Assembly: GCA_023388995.1 (NCBI GenBank) | Contig: JAEWFD010000024.1 | Span: 1-64,000 of the forward strand | Direction: 5' to 3' | Source: Bacillota bacterium | GTDB lineage: Bacteria; Bacillota_I; Bacilli_A; Erysipelotrichales; Erysipelotrichaceae | DNA: 64,000 nucleotides | In this document: positions 50,225 to 59,667 of the stretch, one piece after another | Position numbering within the stretch: the stretch's first letter is position 1 | Layout of the letters: the number at the start of each line of letters is the position of its first letter | Program-made: the position numbers and the translations under genes | The notes under the pieces: model-generated | Told to the model about the DNA's origin: nothing | What the model saw: only the letters and a program-made list of their open reading frames with translations | Database searches by the model: none

Positions 50225-51636
50225 TCTTTGAACGCAGCAAGCAAGGCCGCCGCAGTTTTTACCTTCCGGAACAGGATGTTCCGACCCATTCGCTGGCAGT
50301 AAACCGGACAGAGAAACTGCACTTGCCGCAGATGGCGGAAGTTGATCTGGTACGGCATTATACAAATATTACCAAACAAGTATTTGGTGTTGATAACGGT
50401 TTTTATCCGCTTGGCTCCTGTACCATGAAATACAATCCCAAGCTGAATGAAGATGTGGCGGGACTTCCGGGATTCACTAAGATTCATCCGCTGCAGCCGG
50501 CACATAGCATTCAGGGATGTATGGAAGTGTATCATTTAGCAGAGCAATATCTCGGTGAAATTACCGGCATGGATCGCATGACATTCCAGCCGGCAGCAGG
50601 GGCACACGGGGAACTGACAGGGCTTTTGCTCATTAAGGCATACCATCAGGCACGCCATGATGAGGCACGCAAAGTGGTGCTGATTCCTGATTCCGCCCAT
50701 GGTACCAATCCGGCAAGTGCCGCCATGGCAGGTTTTACCGTTGTGACCATCCCAAGCGTAAATGGGAATGTTGATATAATGGCATTAAAAGAAGCAGTGA
50801 ATGAAACAACTGCCGCATTGATGCTGACCAATCCGAATACCCTTGGCTTATTTGAAAAGGATATCCTGGAAATTGCGGATATTGTACATGGCAGCGGTGG
50901 TTTGCTGTATTACGATGGCGCAAATCTGAATGCGATTATGGGCGTGGTTCGTCCGGGGGACATGGGCTTTGATGTGATTCACCTGAACTTGCATAAGACC
51001 TTCTCCACGCCGCATGGCGGCGGTGGGCCGGGCAGCGGTGCAGTCGGTGTCAAGCAGCATCTTGCAGCGTATCTGCCATCTCCGGTATTCAACCATACAG
51101 AAATGGCAGCAGCCCCGCAAAGTATCGGACGGATGAAACAGTTTTACGGCAACTTCCTGGTTGTTGTACGAGCACTTACGTATCTTATGAGCTTGGGCCA
51201 AGAAGGTATTGCAAAGACCAGCAAGCATGCGGTTTTAAATGCCAATTATTTGCTTCATCTATTGAAAGAGGAATACGAAGTGGCTTTGGATGTACCATGC
51301 ATGCATGAATTTGTGCTGACATTGGAACAGATGAAGCAAGAAACCGGAGTTACGGCTTTGGATATCGCAAAAGGGCTTATCGATTATGGCATCCATCCGC
51401 CGACGATGTATTTTCCGATGATCGTGCATGAAGCATTGATGATCGAGCCGACCGAAACAGAAAGCAAAGAAACCCTGGAATATATGGCGGAGGTTATGAT
51501 TGCTTTGAAACAAAAAGCATATGTGGATAGCCCTGCTTGCAAGGCTGCGCCGATTACCACACCAATTGGGCGGGTGGATGAAGTGAAAGCGGCTAGACAA
51601 CCAAAATTAACATATGTATTTAAGGAGAACCAATGA
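50218..51636 (+). CDS. gcvPB: Glycine dehydrogenase (decarboxylating) subunit 2
   Basis: This is the C-terminal half of the P protein (472 residues from ATG 50218, with AAGGAG eight bases before; the frame is open from 50146). It decarboxylates glycine with PLP. The PLP lysine is Lys260 in HLNLHKTFSTPHGGGGPGSG, and the glycine-binding region includes GSCTMKYNPK and QPAAGAHGELTGLL. Its start lies inside the end of gcvPA, and its stop overlaps the lplA start as ATGA, so the operon is tightly packed. Confidence 0.97.
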   Translation: MLIFERSKQGRRSFYLPEQDVPTHSLAVNRTEKLHLPQMAEVDLVRHYTNITKQVFGVDNGFYPLGSCTMKYNPKLNEDVAGLPGFTKIHPLQPAHSIQGCMEVYHLAEQYLGEITGMDRMTFQPAAGAHGELTGLLLIKAYHQARHDEARKVVLIPDSAHGTNPASAAMAGFTVVTIPSVNGNVDIMALKEAVNETTAALMLTNPNTLGLFEKDILEIADIVHGSGGLLYYDGANLNAIMGVVRPGDMGFDVIHLNLHKTFSTPHGGGGPGSGAVGVKQHLAAYLPSPVFNHTEMAAAPQSIGRMKQFYGNFLVVVRALTYLMSLGQEGIAKTSKHAVLNANYLLHLLKEEYEVALDVPCMHEFVLTLEQMKQETGVTALDIAKGLIDYGIHPPTMYFPMIVHEALMIEPTETESKETLEYMAEVMIALKQKAYVDSPACKAAPITTPIGRVDEVKAARQPKLTYVFKENQ

Positions 51637-52622
51637 TCCAGCATCTACAAGTATTATATAGTCAGGACTTCAATCCCTATTTCAATCTTGCATTGGAAGA
51701 GTTCTTATTGAATACGCTGCAACCAGATACCATGATTTTATATTTATGGCAGAATGAACATACTGTCGTCATTGGCCGCAATCAAAACGCATGGAAAGAA
51801 TGTAAAGTAAGTGCCTTGGAAGAAGACCATGGCTATTTGGCCCGCCGCTTATCCGGCGGCGGTGCCGTTTATCATGACCGTGGCAATCTTAACTTCACGT
51901 TCATCACCAATATGGAGCACTACAATATCGAGCGGCAGTCGAATGTCATCATTCGGGCACTTGGCTATGAAGGCGTGAAGGCGGAGAAAAGCGGGCGCAA
52001 TGATCTGCTTGTGGATGGAAAGAAATTCTCAGGCAATGCCTATTACCAAAAACACGGCAATGCTTATCATCATGGAACCATTCTTGTCGATGTGGACATG
52101 AGCAAAATGGGGCAGTACCTCAATGTCTCGGCAACTAAGCTGAAAAGCAACGGGGTTGATTCCGTGCGCAGCCGTGTAATGAACATGAAAGAAGTGGTGC
52201 CGGATCTGACAATTGCTAAGATGAAAGAACTGATGGTGCGGGCACTTGGCGATGAATATGAACTTCCGGTTGCATCACTGACCTTGAACACAGCCGATGT
52301 CCAGCAGATTATGAAGCTGACAGAAACCTATCAATCCAATGACTGGAAGTTCCACAAACGAATCAAATCGAACTTGGAAATTATGGATCGTTTTATTTGG
52401 GGTGACATTCACTTGGAGATGGAATTAGCTGGGGATGAGGTAAAAGAGTGCATGATATATTCAGATGCAATGGATATTGATTTCATTGCGAAGCTGACAG
52501 AAGCAATTAAAAACAGCCCGTTTCAGGCGAAAGCATTGATGCATGCATTGGAACAATTGAAGCATCCCTTTAATGCGGTGATGATTGACGATGTGCAGCG
52601 GCTTATTTTACACAATCTTTAG
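51633..52622 (+). CDS. lplA: Lipoate-protein ligase
   Basis: LplA activates lipoate with ATP and attaches it to carrier lysines. The 329-residue product has the N-terminal catalytic domain (NPYFNLALEEFLL, VVIGRNQNAWKEC, ARRLSGGGAVYHDRGNLNFTFI, GRNDLLVDGKKFSGNAYY) and the small C-terminal accessory domain. It begins at ATGA overlapping gcvPB. Being inside the gcv operon, its target is almost surely GcvH. No lipoate synthase or octanoyltransferase is seen, consistent with scavenging of external lipoate. Confidence 0.95.
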   Translation: MIQHLQVLYSQDFNPYFNLALEEFLLNTLQPDTMILYLWQNEHTVVIGRNQNAWKECKVSALEEDHGYLARRLSGGGAVYHDRGNLNFTFITNMEHYNIERQSNVIIRALGYEGVKAEKSGRNDLLVDGKKFSGNAYYQKHGNAYHHGTILVDVDMSKMGQYLNVSATKLKSNGVDSVRSRVMNMKEVVPDLTIAKMKELMVRALGDEYELPVASLTLNTADVQQIMKLTETYQSNDWKFHKRIKSNLEIMDRFIWGDIHLEMELAGDEVKECMIYSDAMDIDFIAKLTEAIKNSPFQAKALMHALEQLKHPFNAVMIDDVQRLILHNL

Positions 52623-52633
52623 GAGGAAGCAAC

Positions 52634-53998
52634 ATGTTTGATATCATCATCATCGGTGCCGGCAGTGCCGGATATAGTTGTGCCATCAGATCAGCTCAGC
52701 TGGGAAAGAAAGTTTTGCTGGTGGAGAAAGACCAGGTTGGCGGCACATGCCTGAATAAGGGGTGTATTCCTACCAAGACATTGCTCCATGGAGCAGAACT
52801 GTTTGCGCACCAGAAGCAATTTGACGAGTTGGGATTGTCCGGGACAATCACCGCTGATCCAATGCAAATGCAGTCTCGCAAAGAAGCGGTTGTAGCACAG
52901 CTGCGCAGCGGAATTGAAACTCTCATCGCCGCAAATGCGATTACGCTGGTGCGGGGAAATGCAAGAATTGCAGATGCGCACACCGTGATGATTGAGGATG
53001 AGAAAAGAGAAGGACATGTGCTGGTGGTTGCGACAGGATCGTCTGTCAGTGCGATACCGATCGAAGGCATTGAACATGCCTACAATAGCGATGATATTCT
53101 GCAGTTTGGCGATAAGTTGTTTGATGATGTCTGCATGATCGGCGGCGGTGTCATCGGCATTGAGTTTGCGTGCCTGTATCAGCAGCTTGGCAAGCAAGTT
53201 ACCATTTTGGAGGGACAAGACCGTCTGCTCACGACATTCGATAAAGAAATCAGCCAGAATTTAACGATGATTCTCAAACGCCGCAAAGCAGTGATTCAGA
53301 CGAATGCACTGGTTCGAAAAATTGCCAAAGTCAAGGATCAATATGAGGTTACCTATGACGTGAAAGGGGAGCCAAAAACGTTGCTTACCTCGGCCGTCAT
53401 TCTCGCGGCTGGCCGGCATGCCAATGGTGTTGACAGCGATATTCCGCTTGTTTACGACGGACGTCGCATTCAAGTGAATGCGAACTATCAAACAAGTGTC
53501 CCATCTATTTATGCCATCGGCGACGCCGCAAGCAAAGTACAGCTTGCCCATCTGGCAAGCCATCAAGGAACGACATTGGCTGATCATCTGTTTCAGGATC
53601 ATCCGCTTTCGGAAGCACTCATTCCGATGTGTGTGTATACCAGTCCGGAGATTGCTTGTGTCGGGTTGCAGGAAACCGAAGCAAAAGAAAAAAATATCCC
53701 CGTCATAACGGGAAAATATAGCATGCTTGGCAATGGCAAAACAATCATTGCCGGCCAGGACCGCGGATTTGTGAAGATTGTTGCGGATGCCAAGACGAGA
53801 CAGGTGTTGGGGGCACAGTTGATGTGTGATCGTGCCAGCGACATGATATCCCAGTTTACCCAGGCTATTGCAGCCGGCTTAACAGTCGATCAGCTGCAGC
53901 ACGTGATCTATCCGCACCCTAGTTTCAGCGAGGGTATGCATGAAGCTGTTTGGGATGTTGATCAAATGGCAATTCATGTGATGCCAAGGAAGAAGTAA
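52634..53998 (+). CDS. lpdA: Dihydrolipoyl dehydrogenase (L protein)
   Basis: The 454-residue flavoenzyme reoxidises the dihydrolipoyl arm of GcvH with NAD. It has the FAD motif IIIGAGSAGYSCAI, the redox-active disulphide in VGGTCLNKGCIPTK, the NAD motif MIGGGVIGIEFACLYQQLG, the second FAD motif IYAIGDAA, and the C-terminal catalytic His-Glu pair in YPHPSFSEGMHEAV. It completes the glycine cleavage complex (T, H, PA, PB, L) in one operon. A long hairpin terminator follows its stop. Confidence 0.96.
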   Translation: MFDIIIIGAGSAGYSCAIRSAQLGKKVLLVEKDQVGGTCLNKGCIPTKTLLHGAELFAHQKQFDELGLSGTITADPMQMQSRKEAVVAQLRSGIETLIAANAITLVRGNARIADAHTVMIEDEKREGHVLVVATGSSVSAIPIEGIEHAYNSDDILQFGDKLFDDVCMIGGGVIGIEFACLYQQLGKQVTILEGQDRLLTTFDKEISQNLTMILKRRKAVIQTNALVRKIAKVKDQYEVTYDVKGEPKTLLTSAVILAAGRHANGVDSDIPLVYDGRRIQVNANYQTSVPSIYAIGDAASKVQLAHLASHQGTTLADHLFQDHPLSEALIPMCVYTSPEIACVGLQETEAKEKNIPVITGKYSMLGNGKTIIAGQDRGFVKIVADAKTRQVLGAQLMCDRASDMISQFTQAIAAGLTVDQLQHVIYPHPSFSEGMHEAVWDVDQMAIHVMPRKK

Positions 53999-54000
53999 AA

Positions 54001-54048
54001 AATGCGCCATAAAACAATGCCAGAAAGGCTGTTTTATAGCGCATTTTC
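54001..54048. terminator. Bidirectional terminator after the gcv operon
   Basis: A 16-bp stem with one mismatch (54001-54016 with 54030-54045) and flanking A/T tracts separates convergent genes. Confidence 0.85.
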
Positions 54049-54065
54049 TGTATTGGATAACGTGG

Positions 54066-54482
54066 CTACCGCTGAAGTAAAAATTCAATCACAATACAGC
54101 AAACAAACAGGAATGCTGTTGTCATCAAGAAAACAATCAGCTTAAGGCTAAATTCTTGAAAATCAAGCAAGGTTGCATCCGCTTTTTTGAACAACCGATA
54201 GTTAACCAGAAGAAAACGCAAGGACATATATAAACCGACCATAAGCAAGATAATGCTGGGTTTCGGCAATGAATCTTTGCCATAAGGAAAGACGCCATTT
54301 AAATATGCAGAAAAGCGCAATTGGAAGCCGATTACAAAACCAATCATGGCAAGCGGGTTGCTGATTCTTATAAGCAGAGTTTGTTCATTGGGTCTGCGGA
54401 TGCTGGAATAGCATGCCAAGGCCAAGCCGGTACTCATGAAAACTGCTGCCAGAATAAATGGGGTAAGTCCTTCTTGAAGCAT
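54066..54482 (-). CDS. Membrane protein of unknown function, four helices
   Basis: The 138-residue protein has an excellent ribosome site (AGGAGGGCAT) and four hydrophobic helices at about 7-24, 42-58, 77-95 and 112-135. A short basic-acidic loop lies between the third and fourth (YRLFKKADATLLDFQEF). I recognise no family. It is a lone gene facing the gcv operon. Its upstream region has TATACT on the minus strand near 54571. Confidence 0.7.
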   Translation of the reverse strand: MLQEGLTPFILAAVFMSTGLALACYSSIRRPNEQTLLIRISNPLAMIGFVIGFQLRFSAYLNGVFPYGKDSLPKPSIILLMVGLYMSLRFLLVNYRLFKKADATLLDFQEFSLKLIVFLMTTAFLFVCCIVIEFLLQR

Positions 54483-54768
54483 ATGCCCTCCTGATGTTAT
54501 GAATAAACTGCTGTTGCTGGGTGTTGTCCTGGATGCAGCAGGAGTTTGACTCAGATCTTAAATAAGAGTATAGCATAAGCTTTGTTTTCAGTAAAAAGAA
54601 TACGGAAATTACAAAAACATAGTGCTAATGCATGAAAATGGGCCTTATCAGAATGTTTTCAGAACTTGCATGCAAATATGTTAAGATTAAATGTGTTATG
54701 TAATCTTTTTTACTTGCAAATATCAGGCCCGGAATTTTGTTAATCTAAAAAGATAAGGAGTGCTTGCC

Positions 54769-55428
54769 ATGAGAAAACAAACTTATACTGCGCTATGCTA
54801 TCGCCTGTTTTTTTTGATAGCGGCTAGTTATATCTTGTTTTACAATGTGACTAATAACTTGCAGATAGATATGTCTTTCAATTTTTATGTTTTATGGTAT
54901 TATCCCCAGTGGAATCTGCTAGTCACAGCCCTTGCCTATCTATATCTGGTTTGCAGGATGGTGTTTTCGAAAAGAGATCAGGAAATTTCTTTGCCGCTGC
55001 CACTACGAGGCATGATTGCAACGTCCATGCTGCTTTGCATGGTATATTTTCTGTTTATAAAATGGCCGTTTCTGCTATATCTGAAACCTGCTATGCAGGA
55101 ATGGCTGCTGTATGTCGGATTGCCGGTACTGTTGTCTTTGGATTGGATCTTGTTTGATAAGAAAAAGAGGATCCGTTTCATTTCCATTATACTATGGCTA
55201 GCTGAACCAGTATCTTATTTTCTGATGGTGCTTATTCGCGCACAGTATAAAACAGGATTGACTCCATCCTCTACGAACTATATCTACCCGTTATTGGATG
55301 TGCAGCGTTTTGGACTTTTACAAGTGGGTAAGAATGTGTTCCTGCTGTTAACGGTATGGTTTATTTGTGGTGCGATATTATATGGCATTTCGCAAATTAA
55401 AAAACAAAAAAATAAAGTTAGCCTATAA
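54769..55428 (+). CDS. Pr6Pr family membrane protein
   Basis: AAGGAG eight bases before ATG 54769 sets the start (219 residues). The protein has six hydrophobic helices. The pattern fits the small Pr6Pr family of bacterial membrane proteins: a first-half WNLLVTALAYLYLVCRMVF, a central Leu-rich helix before GLPVLLSLDWILFD, then EPVSYFLMVLIRAQYK and YIYPLLDVQRFGLLQVGKNVFLLL. No enzymatic role is known. It stands before the two M17 aminopeptidase genes, 46 bases from the first, so cotranscription is possible. Confidence 0.65.
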   Translation: MRKQTYTALCYRLFFLIAASYILFYNVTNNLQIDMSFNFYVLWYYPQWNLLVTALAYLYLVCRMVFSKRDQEISLPLPLRGMIATSMLLCMVYFLFIKWPFLLYLKPAMQEWLLYVGLPVLLSLDWILFDKKKRIRFISIILWLAEPVSYFLMVLIRAQYKTGLTPSSTNYIYPLLDVQRFGLLQVGKNVFLLLTVWFICGAILYGISQIKKQKNKVSL

Positions 55429-55474
55429 AAAAACTTCTTTTTGAAGAAGCATCGTTATGAAATGGGGAGGATAT

Positions 55475-56920
55475 ATGATTAAACAAGCAACATTTCAATC
55501 AATTGCCGAAAGCACCGTGAATGTGGTGATCCCGATTTATTATCGGGATACAATCGATGAAAAAATTACAGAAAAACTGGGATTCCAATTTTCCCGCCTG
55601 ATTAATCGGCGCCGCGGGGTAATCACCAAAGTTGCAACAAGAGGGTTATATCCATTTCCCTATTTTGTATTCTTAGGGCTAGGGGAGCGGAAAACAATAA
55701 CAACTCCCATCATGCGCGGAATGTTTGGTAAATTATTCCGCCATTTGCAGGAATCAGCGGTGGTGCTGATTCAGAAGGCGGTGCTGGAACGTTTCGGCTT
55801 TTCCGAAGAGGAGCTTGCAGGACTGCTGACCCAAAGCTTCGTTCTGGCCACTTATGAAATTCCCCATTATAAATTCAAGCGGCAAATGCCAAAATATCAA
55901 ATCTCGATTATGGCAGATACCGACGTCCGGGATGCCATTCAGAAAGCACTCGATTATACAGAACCGGTAAATTACGCAAAAGATTTGGGTAATACCAGCC
56001 GCTATCTGATGAACCCGGCTTATTTAGAAGTACAAGCAAGGAAATTAGCTAGAAAATACAAGATGCAGATGGAGGTGCTGGAAAAACCGCAGCTGGAAGA
56101 AATCCAAGCGAAGGCATTGCTGACTCAAAGTCTGGGAAGCAAGCATCGTCCAAAAATGATTGTCCTGCGCTATCAGGGTAATGCCAAAGGTCCTTGTACA
56201 GCACTCATTGGCAAAGGGTTAACCTATGATTCCGCCAAATACCGTGGCCGGGCGGATCATATTCGCAATGTTCGTTTTGACATATGCGGGGCTACCAGTG
56301 TGCTGGGTGTTATGGAAATTATTGCACGAAGGAATATGAAAGTGAATGTACTTGCTGTAATTCCGGCAACAGAGAATATGATTACAATTGACAACTACCA
56401 AGAATATGGCGTCGTTCATACAATGGCTGGCAAAAAAATAGAAATTACTTATGCTGATTTAGAGGGCAGACTGATGTTGTGTGATGCGATTACCTATGCC
56501 GGAAATCAGGGAGTATCGCGTATATTGGGACTATCTACGATTACGGCAAACTGCTTGATGGCAATGGGTGAAATTTATACGGGATTGTTTTGCAATGATG
56601 ATGCATTATACCAAGAGTTTGTGAGAGCACTTGAAAAGCAAGACGAGAAATGCTGGCGTCTTCCGTTAGATGATGCCTTTGCACGAAAGATTTACGAAAC
56701 GAAAGTGGCTGATGTCGCAAATTCTTCAGGAACCAGCATCAGCGCCAATATCGGGGCTTGTTTATTGAAGCAGTTTGTTCCCGAAGATGTATCGTGGATG
56801 CATTTGGATCTTGCACAATGTACTATGCCGACCCAAGATCGTCCGCATATTCAGATTGGAGCAACGGGTGTCATGATCCGGTCTGTTGCCCAGCTGCTGG
56901 AACAGCACGCTTTGTCTTGA
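55475..56920 (+). CDS. Diverged M17 leucyl aminopeptidase paralogue, probably altered or inactive
   Basis: The 481-residue product starts after GGGGAGG and aligns end to end, without gaps in the core, with the intact M17 enzyme encoded next. The metal-ligand candidates Lys247, Asp252 and Asp269, and the Asp, Glu and Arg of the NTDAEGRL motif, are kept (here YADLEGRL). But the second catalytic Lys is Arg259, DSGG has become DSAK, Asn-Thr of the motif are Tyr-Ala, and the LTGA loop is ITAN. Full length, an intact frame and a good ribosome site argue for a functional protein, perhaps regulatory or with changed chemistry. A hexamer with its paralogue is conceivable. Confidence 0.85.
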   Translation: MIKQATFQSIAESTVNVVIPIYYRDTIDEKITEKLGFQFSRLINRRRGVITKVATRGLYPFPYFVFLGLGERKTITTPIMRGMFGKLFRHLQESAVVLIQKAVLERFGFSEEELAGLLTQSFVLATYEIPHYKFKRQMPKYQISIMADTDVRDAIQKALDYTEPVNYAKDLGNTSRYLMNPAYLEVQARKLARKYKMQMEVLEKPQLEEIQAKALLTQSLGSKHRPKMIVLRYQGNAKGPCTALIGKGLTYDSAKYRGRADHIRNVRFDICGATSVLGVMEIIARRNMKVNVLAVIPATENMITIDNYQEYGVVHTMAGKKIEITYADLEGRLMLCDAITYAGNQGVSRILGLSTITANCLMAMGEIYTGLFCNDDALYQEFVRALEKQDEKCWRLPLDDAFARKIYETKVADVANSSGTSISANIGACLLKQFVPEDVSWMHLDLAQCTMPTQDRPHIQIGATGVMIRSVAQLLEQHALS

Positions 56921-56994
56921 TTTCCAACATCCCAAGAATATCGCTTGTATTCTGAAAGCAAGGCGAATACAATAGATGTCAGGAGGAAATTGTA

Positions 56995-58428
56995 ATGATT
57001 ACACAAGCACTGTTTCATAAAGTAAAAGAAAGCAAAAGCAATGTAATTTTTCCCATTTATGCGGAAACTGATCTTTGTTCTTGCTTGAAAGAACAATTGG
57101 GATATGATATATCCGCATTAGTTGACCGCAAATTGGGAGCAATCACTAAAATTGCTACATTAGGAGCATTTGATTTCCCGTATCTCATCTTTTTAGGGTT
57201 AGGGGAAGAAGATAAACTGACAACCAAAAAACTGCGTGAAGCACTTGGCGGTGTTTTTAAGCAGTTGAAGGAACCGGCAGCATTCAATTGCAAGAAGGCT
57301 GCATCAGATAGAGAAGGCTTTTCAGAACAAGACATTGCATATTATGCAGCAGAAAGCTTTATTTTGAGCCGCTATCAATTTAAGAAATACGGAGCGGAAC
57401 CATCTGTGGATTCTGTGGAATTGCAATTGATTGCGCATCAGGATGTTTCGGCAGCAATTCAAAAAGGGATTGATTATGCAATTCCGGTCAATCATGCCCG
57501 CGATTTAGGCAATACCCCAAGCAATTTGATGACGCCGCAGCATTTGGCGGAGTATGCTCAAACACTGGCAGATGAATATCATTTGGATTGCACGATTCTA
57601 GGAAATGCTGAACTGGCAGAAATCAAAGCAGGGGCATTGCTGGGTGTCAATCAAGGCAGTGCATTGGAAGCAAAATTGATTGTATTGCGCTATAACGGGG
57701 ATAACGATGCACCATATACGGCGCTTGTCGGAAAAGGATTGACTTATGATTCCGGCGGATATAATTTGAAGTCAACCGGCGGCAAAGGCATGAAGTACGA
57801 TATGTGCGGAGGTGCCAATGTTTTGGGGGCTATGGAGATCATTGCCCGCCGCAAGGTAAAAGCGAATGTGATGGCTGTTGTTCCGGCAACAGAAAATATG
57901 ATTAGCGGCGAAGCTTATAAAGCAGATGATGTACTGGTTTCGATGTCTGGAAAAACGATTGAAATAACCAATACCGATGCGGAAGGCCGTTTGATCCTAT
58001 GTGATGCTATTACATATGCACTTCGTCAAGGAGCAAGCAAAGTAATTGATATTGCGACTTTGACAGGGGCTTGCATGACTGCGTTGGGTGGTGTATTTAC
58101 CGGCCTGTTCAGCAATCAAGATGCCTTTTATGATACTTTTATGGAAGCAGCTGCAAAGCAGGATGAAAAATGCTGGCGCCTGCCAACCGATGAAGCGTTC
58201 GTGAAATTGTTGAAAGACAGCTCTGTGGCTGATTTGGTAAATTCCGTGACAGGAAGTGCAGGAGCAAGTATCGGTGCTTGCTTCCTGGAACAGTTTGTGG
58301 AAGAAGGAGTTGCCTGGATTCATCTGGATATAGCAGGAAGTGCGAATGCGGCCTCTGAACAACCGCGAGGTCCAAAGGGCGCTACTGGTGTCTTGGTTAG
58401 ATCTTTGGCCCAATTATTTGAGTCATAA
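56995..58428 (+). CDS. pepA: Leucyl aminopeptidase (M17 family)
   Basis: The 477-residue cytosolic metallopeptidase removes N-terminal residues from peptides. Catalytic and metal residues are intact: Lys247 and Asp252 in GKGLTYDSGG, Lys259, Asp269 in MKYDMCGGANVLGAME, and NTDAEGRLILCDA with Asp, Glu and catalytic Arg, followed by IDIATLTGA. CAGGAGGAAATTGT precedes the ATG. It lies 74 bases downstream of its diverged paralogue, evidently by tandem duplication. It would supply amino acids for the fermentation enzymes seen elsewhere in the window. Confidence 0.94.
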   Translation: MITQALFHKVKESKSNVIFPIYAETDLCSCLKEQLGYDISALVDRKLGAITKIATLGAFDFPYLIFLGLGEEDKLTTKKLREALGGVFKQLKEPAAFNCKKAASDREGFSEQDIAYYAAESFILSRYQFKKYGAEPSVDSVELQLIAHQDVSAAIQKGIDYAIPVNHARDLGNTPSNLMTPQHLAEYAQTLADEYHLDCTILGNAELAEIKAGALLGVNQGSALEAKLIVLRYNGDNDAPYTALVGKGLTYDSGGYNLKSTGGKGMKYDMCGGANVLGAMEIIARRKVKANVMAVVPATENMISGEAYKADDVLVSMSGKTIEITNTDAEGRLILCDAITYALRQGASKVIDIATLTGACMTALGGVFTGLFSNQDAFYDTFMEAAAKQDEKCWRLPTDEAFVKLLKDSSVADLVNSVTGSAGASIGACFLEQFVEEGVAWIHLDIAGSANAASEQPRGPKGATGVLVRSLAQLFES

Positions 58429-58446
58429 TCTTATATGAAATTGCAA

Positions 58447-58476
58447 AAGTCATTGCTGGAAGGCAGTGACTTTTTT
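58447..58476 (+). terminator. Terminator after the M17 gene
   Basis: AAGTCATTGC (58447-58456) pairs with GCAGTGACTT (58463-58472, one G-U pair), followed by T residues. Confidence 0.85.
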
Positions 58477-58517
58477 GAAATTTTGATCTTGTTTTTCGCA
58501 AATCACCATTCCTTTGG

Positions 58518-58523
58518 TATAAT
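58518..58523 (+). promoter_or_regulatory. -10 box of the WYL regulator gene
   Basis: A consensus TATAAT stands 30 bases before the ATG, with a weak TTCGCA 17 bases upstream (58495-58500). Confidence 0.5.
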
Positions 58524-58553
58524 GAAAAAACAAAAGAACTAGCGAGGTGTTTT

Positions 58554-59474
58554 ATGAAACTAGAACGATTGCTGGCTATGACCAACTACCTGCTGTCCAA
58601 AAAAAGAGTAACTGCGCGAACCTTGGCGGAGCGTTTTCATATATCAACAAGAACGGTGATGCGGGATATTGATACCCTTACCTTGGCAGGAATACCGGTC
58701 GTTACATATTATGGGACAGATGGTGGTTACGAGATCCTTGCATCTTTTAAACTAGACCGGCAGCTGCTTGGAAAAAATGACAGAACCTATATCCTGACGG
58801 CATTGCAGGGACTGCAATCAGCATTTGATCACAAAGAATTAAACAATACACTGGAAAAGTTGCAGGCTTTGTCTATCGATATGGATGCAGATATGATATT
58901 GGATTTTAGCGTTCTAAAAGAGAATGCAGGAGTAAATGAGAGATTGATGTTGTTTAAACAGGCAATTGGCCTGCAAAGAAGGGTGCATTTTGTATATACG
59001 AATGCCAGCAATGAAGAAAAAGAGCAGGAAATAGAACCTGTTGTTACCATGTATAAATGGTACCAGTGGTATCTGCTGGGCTTTCATTCTCTTCATCAGG
59101 AATATCGGATGTATAAGCTGGTTCGGATGAGAGATGTAGTTGTGACTGACAAGCATAATCAGATTGTGCATTCTATAGAGGAAGCGAAAAGCAGATGGGA
59201 ACAGGCAGAACATGCACAGCCGATGATTCGCATCCGATTGCACGGCAAGGCCGCTGTCAAAGTGAAATGTGAAGAATACCTGTCGGGCAAGGTGACAGAA
59301 GAGTATGAAAACGGCGACTTTTTATATGAATGCTATCTTCCGGAAAAAGAACATTTCTGGTATGGCACCATTCTGGCGCTAGGCAGTCATATAAAAGTCT
59401 TGGAACCGCCTCGCCTGATTGACAGGATCTGCTTGCAATGCAAAGAAATCTTAAAACAATATGAAGAAGTGTGA
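58554..59474 (+). CDS. YafY/WYL-type transcriptional regulator
   Basis: The 306-residue protein has an N-terminal DeoR-like winged helix (ERLLAMTNYLLSKKRVTARTLAERFHISTRTVMRDIDTL, then AGIPVVTYYGTDGGYEI). A WYL domain is centred on WYQWYLLGFHSLHQEYRMYKLVRM, and a C-terminal WCX region follows (RIRLHGKAAVKV, then LGSHIKVLEP). WYL domains sense ligands, possibly nucleotides or nucleic acid. The targets are unknown. It is a single-gene unit, with a terminator overlapping its stop. Confidence 0.92.
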   Translation: MKLERLLAMTNYLLSKKRVTARTLAERFHISTRTVMRDIDTLTLAGIPVVTYYGTDGGYEILASFKLDRQLLGKNDRTYILTALQGLQSAFDHKELNNTLEKLQALSIDMDADMILDFSVLKENAGVNERLMLFKQAIGLQRRVHFVYTNASNEEKEQEIEPVVTMYKWYQWYLLGFHSLHQEYRMYKLVRMRDVVVTDKHNQIVHSIEEAKSRWEQAEHAQPMIRIRLHGKAAVKVKCEEYLSGKVTEEYENGDFLYECYLPEKEHFWYGTILALGSHIKVLEPPRLIDRICLQCKEILKQYEEV

Positions 59475-59500
59475 CATACTGCTGTCATACTTCTTTTGTT
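59466..59500 (+). terminator. Terminator of the WYL regulator gene
   Basis: GAAGTGTGACA (59466-59476) pairs with TGTCATACTTC (59483-59493, one mismatch), followed by a T-rich stretch. It overlaps the stop codon. Confidence 0.75.
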
Positions 59501-59667
59501 ATGATTTTCATAGGAAAGGAGAGGTCGTGCGTGTAGCCGCAAAAGAGATCGGAAAATTTCTGATCAAGAGGCACACTGGATGAGCTTTTAACCAAATCAT
59601 AAGCAAGCGGTTGCTGGATGCTAGCTTATGCAGAAACGTAAAATGATAAAAAATAAAGGAGAGCAAT

